Of a DNA stretch of 50,095 nucleotides, positions 8,577 to 17,730 are shown one piece after another (the stretch's first letter is position 1; each line of letters starts with the position of its first letter). The position numbers and the translations under genes are program-made. The notes under the pieces were generated by a model that was not told the DNA's origin, searched no databases, and saw only the letters and a list, made by a program, of their open reading frames with translations. Where the stretch lies: contig NZ_NVXQ01000033.1 of the NCBI RefSeq assembly GCF_002733955.1, positions 1 through 50,095 of the forward strand. Reading direction: 5' to 3'. Source of the stretch: Hoeflea sp. (GTDB taxonomy: Bacteria; Pseudomonadota; Alphaproteobacteria; Rhizobiales; Rhizobiaceae).

Positions 8577-9806
8577 ATGACGGCACACACGATCAAGGCG
8601 GAATTTGAAGGCCATTCCGGGGCCAGGCTGGCCGCAAGGCTTGATCTGCCCGCCGGCGCCATCCGCGCCTGGGCCTTGTTTGCCCATTGCTTCACCTGTT
8701 CCAAGGATTCGCTCGCAGCGCGGCGTATCTCCGGCGAACTTGCCCGTGCCGGCATTGCCGTCATGCGCTTTGATTTCACCGGGCTGGGCTCAAGTGACGG
8801 CGAATTCGCCTCGACCAATTTTTCCTCCAATCTCGAAGACCTGCGCGCCGCAGCTGACTGGCTCGCCGTCCACTACAGCGCGCCGGAGATCCTGGTCGGA
8901 CACTCGCTGGGCGGCGCGGCGGTGCTTGCGATCGCCGGTGAACTCGCTTCGGTCAAGGCCGTAGCCACGCTGGGCGCCCCCTCCGAGGCCAGCCACGTCA
9001 TTCACAATTTCGGCGCCCATGTCGAGAAGATCCAGGCGCAGGGCGAAGCCGAGGTCAATCTGGGTGGCCGCGCCTTCACAATCCAGCAGCAGTTCATCGA
9101 TGATCTCGATGCAACCCGTCTTGAGGACCGGATCGGCCACATGAGGAAGGCGCTGCTGGTACTGCACGCGCCGCGCGATGCAGTGGTCGGCATCGACAAT
9201 GCCGCGACGATCTTCACGGCAGCAAAACACCCGAAGAGCTTCGTCTCGCTCGATGGCGCCGATCATCTGCTGACCGATCCGGCCGATGCCAATTACGTGG
9301 CCGGTGTCATCGCCTCCTGGGCGTCGCGCTATCTGCCTGCGGAGGCGCCGCGCCGTGAGGATGACCCGGTCGAAGACGTCGCGGTCGGCGAAACCGGGCA
9401 GGGGCGTTTTCAGGTGTCCGTGCAGGCCGGACCGCACCGGTTTCTCGCCGATGAACCTGCCGATGTCGGGGGCGCCGACACCGGGCCGTCGCCCTATGAC
9501 CTGATGGCTGCAGCACTCGGCGCTTGCACCGCCATGACGCTGCGCATGTATGTGCGGCTCAAGAAAATCGATCTTGGCCTGGTGACAGTTACGGTCCGGC
9601 ACAACAAGGTTCACGCGGCCGACTGCCTGGAATGCACTGATGAGGAGCGCTCCAATGGCGGCAAGATCGACCGATTCGAGCGCGTCATCTCCATCGACGG
9701 GGGAACGCCCGAAGGCCTTGCTGACAAGATTGTCGAAATCGCCGGAAAATGCCCGGTTCACCGCACGCTTGAACATGGCGCCAAGGTGGTTACGAAACTT
9801 CGCTGA
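8577..9806 (+). CDS. Alpha/beta hydrolase fused to an OsmC-like domain
   Basis: A 409-residue two-domain protein. Residues 1-255 form a serine alpha/beta hydrolase with nucleophile Ser110 in GHSLGG and a His in DGADHLL. Residues about 275-405 are an OsmC/Ohr-type domain with the paired cysteines Cys317 (LGACTAM) and Cys392 (KCPVHRTL), which in this superfamily reduce organic peroxides; an extra pair occurs in DCLEC. This bifunctional arrangement is a recognised alphaproteobacterial family, but its substrate is not established to my knowledge. ATG 8577 has GAAAGGGG just upstream; ATG 8556 is possible. It follows ccmH by 33 bp on the same strand. A role in peroxide or lipid-hydroperoxide handling is inference. 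Confidence 0.88.
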   Translation: MTAHTIKAEFEGHSGARLAARLDLPAGAIRAWALFAHCFTCSKDSLAARRISGELARAGIAVMRFDFTGLGSSDGEFASTNFSSNLEDLRAAADWLAVHYSAPEILVGHSLGGAAVLAIAGELASVKAVATLGAPSEASHVIHNFGAHVEKIQAQGEAEVNLGGRAFTIQQQFIDDLDATRLEDRIGHMRKALLVLHAPRDAVVGIDNAATIFTAAKHPKSFVSLDGADHLLTDPADANYVAGVIASWASRYLPAEAPRREDDPVEDVAVGETGQGRFQVSVQAGPHRFLADEPADVGGADTGPSPYDLMAAALGACTAMTLRMYVRLKKIDLGLVTVTVRHNKVHAADCLECTDEERSNGGKIDRFERVISIDGGTPEGLADKIVEIAGKCPVHRTLEHGAKVVTKLR

Positions 9807-9998
9807 CGGGAGGCTGAATGCCGGTTTTCAGGCGGTTTCGTGCGCCGGGCGGGCAGCCGAAAGACAATGTGGCGAAGACAAGGCATCCAACATTACAAAG
9901 GTTTAATGATCCGGAAAGCTTGTCGTAACCGGGATCGCACTATCTCTTGTCAGCAAGAGCCGGATGAACGGCTTAGCTACCAAACAAGAGGTTGAGAT

Positions 9999-11555
9999 AT
10001 GTCGAACACTCCCCGCAGATTTTCCAAGGGCTTCCTGAGCACGACCGCAATTGCCGGTATCGCCGCTGCCCTGCTTGCCACCGGTGTGCCCGCACCTGTG
10101 TCCGGCGCTTTCGCCGATGCCGTCCGTGTCGAAGCTCCCCAGGCTCCCAGCTTTGCTGATGTCGTCGAAGCCGTTTCCCCGGCCGTGGTCTCCGTGCGCG
10201 TCCAGGCTGAAGTGAAGCCTGTGACCAACAATGGCGGCTTCAATTTCGATTTCAACGGCCGGGGCTTTGATGACCTGCCGGACGATCACCCGATGAAGCG
10301 TTTCTTTGATCAGTTCAGCCGTGGCTTTGGCGACGACAATGACCGCCGCGCCGAGCGTGATCGCCGCGGACCTGAAGGCAAGCGCCGTCCGGGCCGGGTG
10401 CGTCCGGTGAGCCAGGGTTCGGGCTTCTTCATCTCCGAAGACGGCCTGCTGGTGACCAACAACCATGTTGTCGAAGACGGCTCCGCCTTCACCGTGATCA
10501 TGGATGACGGCACCGAACTCGACGCCAAGCTGGTCGGCCGCGACAGCCGCACCGATCTGGCGGTGCTCAAGGTCGAGGAAGAGCGCAAATTCACCTATGT
10601 CGACTTTGCCGATGACAGCAAGATCCGCGTCGGCGACTGGGTCGTGGCCGTGGGCAACCCCTTCGGACTTGGTGGCACCGTGACCGCTGGCATCGTCTCG
10701 GCCCGTGGCCGTGACATCGGCGCCGGCCCTTACGACGACTTCATCCAGGTAGATGCCGCCGTCAACCGCGGTAACTCCGGTGGTCCGACCTTCAACCTCT
10801 CGGGCGAAGTCATCGGCATCAACACCGCGATCTTCTCGCCATCGGGCGGCAATGTCGGCATCGCCTTTGCGATCCCCGCAACCACCGCCCGGGCAGTGAT
10901 CAATGATCTGATCGACAGCGGTTCGGTCGAGCGCGGCTGGCTTGGTGTCCAGATCCAGCCGGTCACCGCCGACATCGCCGAATCTCTCGGCCTGTCTGAT
11001 GCGGAAGGCGCGCTCGTCACCGCACCGCAGGACGACGCGCCTGCAGCCAAGGCCGGTATCGAGGCTGGTGACGTCGTCACCGCAGTCGATGGCGACAAGG
11101 TCGAGGATCCGCGCGATCTCGCCAAGAAGATCGCCGCCATGGATCCGGGCAAGACCGTCGAGATCACCGTCTGGCGCAATGGCAAGAGCGAATCCATCAA
11201 GGTCGAACTCGGCTCGCTTCCCACCGAAACGGCTGCGGTCGCACCTGAACAGGACGAAGCTCCGTCTCAGCCCCAGGCAGAGGCCACGCTTGACAGTTTT
11301 GGCCTGACGGTTGTTCCGGCTGAAACCGGATCCGGCCTCGTCATCACCTCGGTGGCGCCTGACAGTGCCGCGGAAGAACGCGGCCTGCGTGCCGGCGACG
11401 TGATCATGGCCGTCAACAACCAGGATGTCTCCAAGGCAGCCGACGTGGTCAGCATCATCGATGCCGCCGCCAAGGATGGCCGCAAGGCAGCCTTGTTCCA
11501 GGTCGAGAACGAGAACCGCTCGCGCTTCGTCGCCCTGCCGATCGATCAGGGCTAA
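9999..11555 (+). CDS. degP: Periplasmic serine endoprotease DegP (Do family)
   Basis: A 518-residue HtrA/DegP protease that degrades or refolds damaged envelope proteins. A signal peptide (about 1-40) leads into a trypsin-like domain with catalytic triad His156 (TNNHVV), Asp186 (SRTDLAVLK) and Ser260 (RGNSGGP). Two PDZ domains follow at about 300-395 and 420-510, each with the start-loop pattern GxxxGDV. An arginine-rich, disorder-prone loop at about 105-135 separates the N-terminal strand from the catalytic core. It is transcribed alone: a 190-bp gap precedes it and a strong hairpin terminator follows at 11608-11646. The next genes are a two-component pair that could respond to envelope stress, which is inference from position only. 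Confidence 0.95.
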   Translation: MSNTPRRFSKGFLSTTAIAGIAAALLATGVPAPVSGAFADAVRVEAPQAPSFADVVEAVSPAVVSVRVQAEVKPVTNNGGFNFDFNGRGFDDLPDDHPMKRFFDQFSRGFGDDNDRRAERDRRGPEGKRRPGRVRPVSQGSGFFISEDGLLVTNNHVVEDGSAFTVIMDDGTELDAKLVGRDSRTDLAVLKVEEERKFTYVDFADDSKIRVGDWVVAVGNPFGLGGTVTAGIVSARGRDIGAGPYDDFIQVDAAVNRGNSGGPTFNLSGEVIGINTAIFSPSGGNVGIAFAIPATTARAVINDLIDSGSVERGWLGVQIQPVTADIAESLGLSDAEGALVTAPQDDAPAAKAGIEAGDVVTAVDGDKVEDPRDLAKKIAAMDPGKTVEITVWRNGKSESIKVELGSLPTETAAVAPEQDEAPSQPQAEATLDSFGLTVVPAETGSGLVITSVAPDSAAEERGLRAGDVIMAVNNQDVSKAADVVSIIDAAAKDGRKAALFQVENENRSRFVALPIDQG

Positions 11556-11607
11556 CACGGCCCGAACGAATTGCATTCCGGGGCGCATGACGCGTTCCGG
11601 ATGCCAC

Positions 11608-11646
11608 AACGCGGCGGGCCGCCCCCATAGTGCCCGCCGCGTTTTT
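11608..11646 (+). terminator. Rho-independent terminator of degP
   Basis: The arm AACGCGGCGGGC (11608-11619) pairs perfectly with GCCCGCCGCGTT (11632-11643), with a 12-base loop, and a run of T follows (11642-11646). It lies 53 bp after the degP stop. Confidence 0.85.
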
Positions 11647-11714
11647 GTGTCCGGATCCGAGATGAATCGGTTATCCGGGAACCTGTACCGTCGGCCATGC
11701 TGCATTTCAGGTGG

Positions 11715-11786
11715 CCACAGCCCGCTGCAACATCTTGGAATTCTGCATGTAGGTAATCGTGCACAGGACTGGCGACATGCATTAGG
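11715..11786. repeat. Dispersed intergenic palindromic repeat, copy A
   Basis: This piece shares a pattern with the sequence after gmk (48569-48676): GCTGCAAC, then TTGGAAT, then TGCATGT (11743-11749), ATCG, and GCGACATGCA followed by TAG. The arms TGCATGT and ACATGCA (11775-11781) are perfect inverted repeats. It lies just upstream of the response regulator at 11795. It resembles the short palindromic elements found many times between genes in rhizobial genomes. The inner stem present in copy B is degenerate here. Confidence 0.55.
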
Positions 11787-11794
11787 ATCACCCC

Positions 11795-12472
11795 ATGAAG
11801 ATTCTCATCATCGAAGACGATCTGGAAACCGCAGCCTATCTGTCGAAGGCATTCCGCGAGGCGGGCATTACCGTCGATCACGCCAGCGATGGCGATTCCG
11901 GCTTCTTTCTGGCCTCCGAAAACAGCTACGACGTGCTGGTGGTCGACCGCATGCTGCCCAAGCGTGACGGCCTTTCGATTATCAGCGAGCTTCGGGAGCA
12001 GGGTGACGACACCCCGGCACTGATCCTGTCAGCGTTGGGGCAGGTCGACGACCGGGTGACCGGCTTGCGCGCCGGCGGCGATGACTATCTCACCAAACCC
12101 TACGCCTTTTCGGAACTGCTCGCCCGGATCGAGATCCTCGGCCGCCGCAAGGGTGGACGCGAGCAAGAGACCACCTACCGGGTCGGCGATCTCGAACTCG
12201 ACCGGTTGAGCCACGAGGTCCGCCGCGGCGGGCAGCAGATCCCGCTGCAGCCGCGCGAATATCGTCTGCTCGAATACCTCATGAAAAACGCAGGCCAGGT
12301 GGTCACCCGCACCATGCTGCTCGAGCATGTCTGGGATTATCACTTCGATCCGCAGACCAATGTCATCGATGTCCACATCTCGCGGCTCAGGTCAAAGATC
12401 GAAAAGGATTTCGGCGAGCCGCTGCTCCGCACCGTGCGCGGTGCCGGCTACATGATGAAAACCGGAGGCTAG
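11795..12472 (+). CDS. OmpR-family response regulator
   Basis: A 225-residue response regulator. The receiver (1-115) has IIEDD, phospho-acceptor Asp51 in VVDRMLPKRDG and Lys in LTKPYAF. The winged-helix DNA-binding domain (about 128-222) has LQPREYRLLEYL and ends in TVRGAGYMM. It resembles the regulators of CzcR/CusR type in the OmpR family, but no metal link can be read from the sequence. The partner kinase begins 4 bp after its stop, and glnE overlaps the kinase, giving a tight three-gene unit. A palindromic repeat lies immediately upstream and may contain or overlap its promoter. Confidence 0.92.
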   Translation: MKILIIEDDLETAAYLSKAFREAGITVDHASDGDSGFFLASENSYDVLVVDRMLPKRDGLSIISELREQGDDTPALILSALGQVDDRVTGLRAGGDDYLTKPYAFSELLARIEILGRRKGGREQETTYRVGDLELDRLSHEVRRGGQQIPLQPREYRLLEYLMKNAGQVVTRTMLLEHVWDYHFDPQTNVIDVHISRLRSKIEKDFGEPLLRTVRGAGYMMKTGG

Positions 12473-12476
12473 ACGC

Positions 12477-13877
12477 GTGATCCGTCTGCGCGCCATGTTG
12501 TCGACCACGGCCGTGCGCCTGTCGGCGCTCTATCTCGGCCTGTTTGCGCTCTGCGCCGTCGCGCTGGTGTTCTACGTCACCGCGATCTCCGAAGGCATGC
12601 AACGCGACCGGACCCAGGACGCCATCGCCAACGAACTGCGCATTGTCGCGTCTGCCTATCGCGGCGGTGGCGTGGCTGGTCTGGTTCGGGTCATTGAGCG
12701 CCGCTCGCGGCGGCCCGGCGCCAATCTCTATGCCATCGCCGCGCCCACCGGTGAACTGATTGCCGGCAACATCGCGTCGCTGCAGCCAGGTGTCCTCGAT
12801 TCCGAAGGCTGGAGCGCGGTTCCGTTTCGCTACGAGCGGATCGGTGAAAGAGTGGATGAAAATCATCGGGCTCTGGCCCAGGTCGTGTTCCTGGGCAACG
12901 GCATGCGGCTGATGGTCGGACGCGACATCGGCGAGCGCGAACAGGTGCGCGGGCTGGTGCGCCAGGCTCTGGTGATGGCGCTGGCGATCATGTTTGTTGG
13001 CGCGCTGGCGATCTGGTTCCTGGTCGGGCGAAGGGCCCTCAGGCGTATCGACCACATGTCCGAAGCCAGCAAGAAGATCCTCGCCGGGGACCTTGCGCAG
13101 CGCCTGCCCGTGAATGGTTCCGGCGACGAGTTCGACCGACTGAGCCTTTCGCTCAATACCATGCTGGGACGCATAGCACAGCTCAATGAAGGGCTTCGCC
13201 AGGTCTCCGACAACATCGCCCATGACCTGAAGACCCCGCTGACACGCCTGCGCAACCGGGCAGAGGCAGCCCTGGCCGATGGCGGCGCCGAAGCCCAGAC
13301 CGAAGCGCTCGAACAGATGATTGCCGACAGCGACCAGCTGATCCGGACCTTCAATGCGCTTTTGATGATCAGCCGCGTCGAGGCCGGCTCCTCAACCGCG
13401 CAGATGAGCGACGTCGACCTCTCGGGCCTCGCCCTAGACGCTACCGAGCTTTACGAGCCGGTGGCCGAGGAGGAGGGGGTAAAGCTGACGTCGAAGATCG
13501 CGCCGGGTGTTACGGTTCGTGGCAATCGCGAGCTTCTGGCGCAGGCGCTGTCGAACCTGATCGACAATGCGGTCAAATATGTCGGCGACGGCCCCGACCC
13601 GGAAATCACCGTCACGCTGAGCCGCTCCGGCAATGAGGTGCTGCTTGCTGTCACCGACAATGGTCCGGGCGTGCCTGCAAACCGGCGCGAGGATGTGGTC
13701 AAGCGCTTCGTGCGGCTCGATGAAAGCCGTTCAAAACCGGGCACAGGACTGGGATTGAGCCTTGTCCACGCCGTTGCGGCGCTGCATGGTGGGCACTTGT
13801 TGCTCGATGACGCGTCACCGGAAGCCAGGGATCATCCCGGCCTCGCCGCGACCATGGCGCTGCCGGGGGGGAAATGA
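12477..13877 (+). CDS. Sensor histidine kinase, partner of the upstream regulator
   Basis: A 466-residue inner-membrane kinase starting with GTG 12477, preceded by GGAGG (in the end of the regulator gene) at suitable spacing. It has a membrane segment at about 14-36, a short periplasmic domain with VIERRSRRPG, a second segment at about 160-185, HAMP, His249 in NIAHDLKTPLTRL, the N box DNAVKYV and ATP-binding motifs DNGPGVP and GTGLGLSL. The dimerisation and catalytic parts are complete, so it should be active. Its stop overlaps the glnE start by 4 bases (ATGA). The signal is unknown; proximity to degP suggests but does not show envelope stress. Confidence 0.92.
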   Translation: MIRLRAMLSTTAVRLSALYLGLFALCAVALVFYVTAISEGMQRDRTQDAIANELRIVASAYRGGGVAGLVRVIERRSRRPGANLYAIAAPTGELIAGNIASLQPGVLDSEGWSAVPFRYERIGERVDENHRALAQVVFLGNGMRLMVGRDIGEREQVRGLVRQALVMALAIMFVGALAIWFLVGRRALRRIDHMSEASKKILAGDLAQRLPVNGSGDEFDRLSLSLNTMLGRIAQLNEGLRQVSDNIAHDLKTPLTRLRNRAEAALADGGAEAQTEALEQMIADSDQLIRTFNALLMISRVEAGSSTAQMSDVDLSGLALDATELYEPVAEEEGVKLTSKIAPGVTVRGNRELLAQALSNLIDNAVKYVGDGPDPEITVTLSRSGNEVLLAVTDNGPGVPANRREDVVKRFVRLDESRSKPGTGLGLSLVHAVAALHGGHLLLDDASPEARDHPGLAATMALPGGK

Positions 13878-16800
13878 CAGAGACGCCACACGCCGGATTG
13901 ATTTCGGACCTCGCCAAGAGCCCCATTCGTGCGCCATCGCAGAAGGCTGGCAAATCCATTGCCGCCGATCTCAAGCCGTTGGCTGCCGAACATCCCGAAA
14001 TTGCCGATGTGCTTGCCTCGGATGGAGCGCCACGCGAGTTCCTGCTCGCGGCGCTGGCGCTGTCGCCTTATCTGCGCGAAACCGCGCTGATCGATCCTGA
14101 ATCGCTGGCGCTGGCTGTGTCCGTACCCGCTGCCTCTCTCGTTGCCAAAACCATCGGGGAAGCACGGGACAGCTGGCGCAATGCGGATGGCACGCTTGCC
14201 ACCGAGACCGAGCTGATGCGGCATCTGCGCCGGGCCAAGCGCCGGGTTTCGCTGACGCTTGCCCTGCATGACCTGGCCCGGCTGATTGATGCCAGGCACA
14301 CCACGGCGGCGCTGAGCGAACTCGCCGATGCGGCGCTGGGGGCAGCCTTCGACCATCTGCTGCGCGGCGGCCACGAGGCGGGCAAGCTCACACTGCCGGA
14401 TCCGGAAAAGCCGGGCGAGCATTCCGGACTGATCGTGCTCGGCATGGGCAAGCATGGCGCTCACGAACTCAACTACTCCTCCGACATCGACATCGTCGTC
14501 TTTTTCGATCCCGCCGCGGGTGTGGTCAAGGACCGGGATGAAGCGACCGAGGTCTTCGCCCGCATGGTGCGCCGCCTGGTGCGGATCATGCAGGAGCGTA
14601 CCGGCGATGGATATGTCTTCCGCACCGATCTGAGATTGCGGCCCGATCCCGGCTCGACGCCGCTGGCGTTCCCGCTCGATGCAGCAATGAACTACTATGA
14701 AAGCCGGGGGCAGAACTGGGAACGTGCTGCCTATATCAAGGCACGACCGGTCGCCGGCGACCTCGAGGCCGGCGAGCGCTTTCTTCAGGAACTGGTGCCG
14801 TTTGTCTTCCGCAAATATCTCGATTTCGCGGCCATTTCGGACATTCATTCGATCAAGCGCCAGATCCATGCCCATCGCGGTTTTGGCGATATTGCGGTCA
14901 AGGGGCACAATGTGAAGCTCGGCCGCGGCGGCATCCGCGAGATCGAGTTCTTTGTCCAGACCCAGCAATTGATCGCTGGCGGCCGGATGCCGAAATTGCG
15001 CCTGCGCCGCACCGACGAGATGCTGGTGGCGCTGGCCCGCGCCCGCTGGATCGACACTGCGACCGCCCGTCTGCTGGTGGAAAGCTACTGGTACCTGCGC
15101 GATGTCGAACACCGGGTGCAGATGGTGCGCGACGAGCAAAGCCACACCTTGCCCGAAAGCGAGGCTGAACTCGCCCGCATCGCGCTGATGATGGGAAATG
15201 CCGACACCAGGAGTTTCGGCAAGTCCTATGTCACGGTGTTGACCCAGGTCGAGCAATGCTACGCAGACCTGTTCGAGAAGGAGCAGGGGCTGTCGGATGG
15301 CGTCGGCAATCTGGTCTTTACCGGTGAGGACGACGATCCCGGCACGCTCAAGACGCTCTCCGATCTCGGCTTTGAGCGCCCGTCCGATATCGCCCGCGTC
15401 ATCCGCACCTGGCATTATGGCCGCTACCGGGCCACCCAGTCGAAGGAGGCACGCGAACGCCTTACCGAGCTGACGCCTGAGCTGTTGCGGGTGTTCGGCG
15501 CCACCAAGCGTGCTGACGAGGCCCTGCTCAGGTTCGATGCTTTTCTGTCGGGCTTGCCGGCCGGCATCCAGCTGTTTTCGCTGATCGGCAACAATCCCGG
15601 CCTGATGTCGCTGATGGTGACGATCATGGCCTCCGCACCGCGCCTGGCCGACATCATCTCGCGCAAGCCGCATGTCTTCGATGGCATGCTCGACCCTGGC
15701 CTTATGGCCGAATTGCCCACGCGCGGCTATCTGGCGGAACGGCTGGAGAACTTTCTGGAAGGCGCGAGGGCCTATGAGGAGATCCTCGACCGGTTGCGGA
15801 TCGTCGCCCTGGAGCAGAAATTCCTCATCGGGGTCCGGCTGCTGACCGGTTCGATCTCGCCAGACCGTGCCGCGCGCAGCTTCTCGCATCTGGCCGACCT
15901 GATCATCGGCGCAGCGCTCGAGGCGGTTCGCGAAGGCATGGAAGAAGCCCACGGCCGCATCCCCGGTGGACGGGTCGCGGTGCTCGGCATGGGCAAGCTT
16001 GGCAGCTATGAGCTGACCGCCGGATCCGACGTCGACATCATCCTGCTTTATGATCACGATTCCGGCAGCGACGAATCCGACGGCCCGAAGCCGCTTGATC
16101 CGGTGCGCTATTACACCCGCATGACCCAGCGTCTTGTCGCCGCGCTCTCGGCCCCGACAGCCGAGGGCATCCTGTACGAGGTCGACCTGAGGCTGCGCCC
16201 CTCCGGCAACAAGGGGCCGGTGGCGACCTCGATAAGGGCGTTTTCCAAGTATCAGGCAGAAGAGGCCTGGACCTGGGAGCACATGGCGCTGACCCGCGCC
16301 CGTGCGGTGTGCGGTGACATGAGCCTGTGCGGTGAAGCGCGGGCCCTGATCGACCAGGTGCTGGCCAAACCACGCGACCGGTCGAAGCTGATCGCCGATC
16401 TTACGGAAATGCGTGCCCTGATCGAGCAGGAAAAGCCGCCGCGCGATATCTGGGACGTCAAGCTCATCCCCGGCGGACTTATCGACATCGAGTTCATCGC
16501 CCAGTATCTCTCGCTCAACGCCCGCGCGGAAGGATGGCTGCCGGCGCCGGAGGATGATGAGGCCGCGGGTCTGCTCAGCGGCACTGATCCCGACCGGATT
16601 TCCCAGCCGGTGGACCACAATGAATGCACCAGCACCGATGCGACGCTGAAGGCACTTGGGCCTGACACGCTCGGCGAGGAGACCACCGAAAGCCTGCGCC
16701 ATGCCCTGGGGCTGTGGAGCGGTCACGCCCAGATCGTCAGGCTCTGCACCGAGGGTGAATTTGCGCCGAAGGAAGCACCTGCGGGTCTGATCGATCTTGT

Positions 16801-16900
16801 CACCCGATCCGGAGAGGCACCGAACCTTGCCAGTCTCGAAACGGACTTCAAGGCAACCTCGAAACGGATCCGGAGCGTATTCCAGAAGATCATGGCCTGA
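13874..16900 (+). CDS. glnE: Bifunctional glutamine synthetase adenylyltransferase/deadenylylase GlnE
   Basis: A 1008-residue enzyme that adds or removes AMP on glutamine synthetase in response to PII and glutamine, setting nitrogen assimilation. Two nucleotidyltransferase domains are visible: the N-terminal deadenylylase with GMGKHGAHELNYSSDIDI (Asp204, Asp206) and the C-terminal adenylylase with GMGKLGSYEL and GSDVDI (Asp719, Asp721). Each is followed by a helical domain of the GlnD/PII-uridylyltransferase type. The length is slightly above the usual 980 or so. It overlaps the kinase gene by 4 bases, so it is probably expressed from the same transcript as well as any promoter of its own. 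Confidence 0.96.
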   Translation: MTETPHAGLISDLAKSPIRAPSQKAGKSIAADLKPLAAEHPEIADVLASDGAPREFLLAALALSPYLRETALIDPESLALAVSVPAASLVAKTIGEARDSWRNADGTLATETELMRHLRRAKRRVSLTLALHDLARLIDARHTTAALSELADAALGAAFDHLLRGGHEAGKLTLPDPEKPGEHSGLIVLGMGKHGAHELNYSSDIDIVVFFDPAAGVVKDRDEATEVFARMVRRLVRIMQERTGDGYVFRTDLRLRPDPGSTPLAFPLDAAMNYYESRGQNWERAAYIKARPVAGDLEAGERFLQELVPFVFRKYLDFAAISDIHSIKRQIHAHRGFGDIAVKGHNVKLGRGGIREIEFFVQTQQLIAGGRMPKLRLRRTDEMLVALARARWIDTATARLLVESYWYLRDVEHRVQMVRDEQSHTLPESEAELARIALMMGNADTRSFGKSYVTVLTQVEQCYADLFEKEQGLSDGVGNLVFTGEDDDPGTLKTLSDLGFERPSDIARVIRTWHYGRYRATQSKEARERLTELTPELLRVFGATKRADEALLRFDAFLSGLPAGIQLFSLIGNNPGLMSLMVTIMASAPRLADIISRKPHVFDGMLDPGLMAELPTRGYLAERLENFLEGARAYEEILDRLRIVALEQKFLIGVRLLTGSISPDRAARSFSHLADLIIGAALEAVREGMEEAHGRIPGGRVAVLGMGKLGSYELTAGSDVDIILLYDHDSGSDESDGPKPLDPVRYYTRMTQRLVAALSAPTAEGILYEVDLRLRPSGNKGPVATSIRAFSKYQAEEAWTWEHMALTRARAVCGDMSLCGEARALIDQVLAKPRDRSKLIADLTEMRALIEQEKPPRDIWDVKLIPGGLIDIEFIAQYLSLNARAEGWLPAPEDDEAAGLLSGTDPDRISQPVDHNECTSTDATLKALGPDTLGEETTESLRHALGLWSGHAQIVRLCTEGEFAPKEAPAGLIDLVTRSGEAPNLASLETDFKATSKRIRSVFQKIMA

Positions 16901-17115
16901 TTTGCCTAGCTGTCCTCGGAAAGGTGTTTGCTGACCTGGTCAAGCCATTTGCAGCTCAAGCAACGTTCCCGACCTTGCGCTGTTCTGATGTTGTAGGCTC
17001 TCAAAAAACAGTAAAAATTGACTGTCCGCAAGCCTGGAGCAAGTTGCCTGGGGCAATGATCTATGCGGGTATAAAAAGCGCGACACAAATGCGCGCGGTA
17101 AGTGGCGGGGGCACC

Positions 17116-17514
17116 ATGCAGAACATCCTGTTGATCGACGATGATCCCAATCAGCACGAATTGTTTTCATTCTATCTCGATGAAACCTTCGGCACTGACT
17201 GTCCTTTCGTGTCCACCTACACTCTCGACGAGGCTCTCGTAGAGCTTCGAAAGCAGTCCTTTGACGTTATCTTCCTCGACAACCGGCTGCGTCCGCATCA
17301 AAGCTACACCGAGACCATCGGCGCGATCAGCGAGCTGAGCGACGATAGCGAGATTTATCTCATTTCGGCTGCGCGCGAGAGCGAGCGGCTGGGAGATTAC
17401 AAGGCTCATGGAATTGTTGACGTCATCGACAAGTTCGAACTCCGGCAAGCCATCTCGGATGGTCTGATCGGGACTGCCCGGCAGCTTGACACTCAACAGG
17501 CCTCTGGCAGCTAG
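17116..17514 (+). CDS. Single-domain response regulator (CheY-like receiver)
   Basis: A 132-residue stand-alone receiver domain with no output domain. It has the acidic cluster IDDDP (residues 8-10), phospho-acceptor Asp55 in FLDNRL, Ser in LISAA and the conserved Lys in VIDKFEL. ATG 17116 is chosen because GGCGGGGG precedes it and the receiver begins at once; upstream in-frame codons to 16924 do not resemble the family. It lies 215 bp after glnE and 216 bp before a chemoreceptor gene on the same strand, without any kinase beside it. It could be a phosphate sink, a CheY-like motor regulator or a phosphorelay shuttle; the sequence does not decide. Confidence 0.85.
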   Translation: MQNILLIDDDPNQHELFSFYLDETFGTDCPFVSTYTLDEALVELRKQSFDVIFLDNRLRPHQSYTETIGAISELSDDSEIYLISAARESERLGDYKAHGIVDVIDKFELRQAISDGLIGTARQLDTQQASGS

Positions 17515-17730
17515 CTGCGGCTGCCCCACGCCCCATTTTGCGCGGCGATGAGGGTTTCCGGTATGGTTGGGCAAGTAACTGAATCCAAAGTCGGATCTCG
17601 GCTCGTGGACCGGGGCGCAGTCACAAAATAACCGGTCATTTTTGACCTGTCCAATTTATCTAAAATTAAGACCAATTTGCGAGTCCTGTCGATCACTAGC
17701 CACTAGTTTATCAAGGATCGGTTCAGGACA

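Noticed and set aside
13832-16726. A very long open frame on the minus strand opposite glnE (964 residues)
   Set aside because: It is the antisense shadow of a GC-rich gene; composition is typical of antisense frames (rich in His, Arg, Gly, Gln) with no family-like sequence, and glnE is complete on the plus strand.
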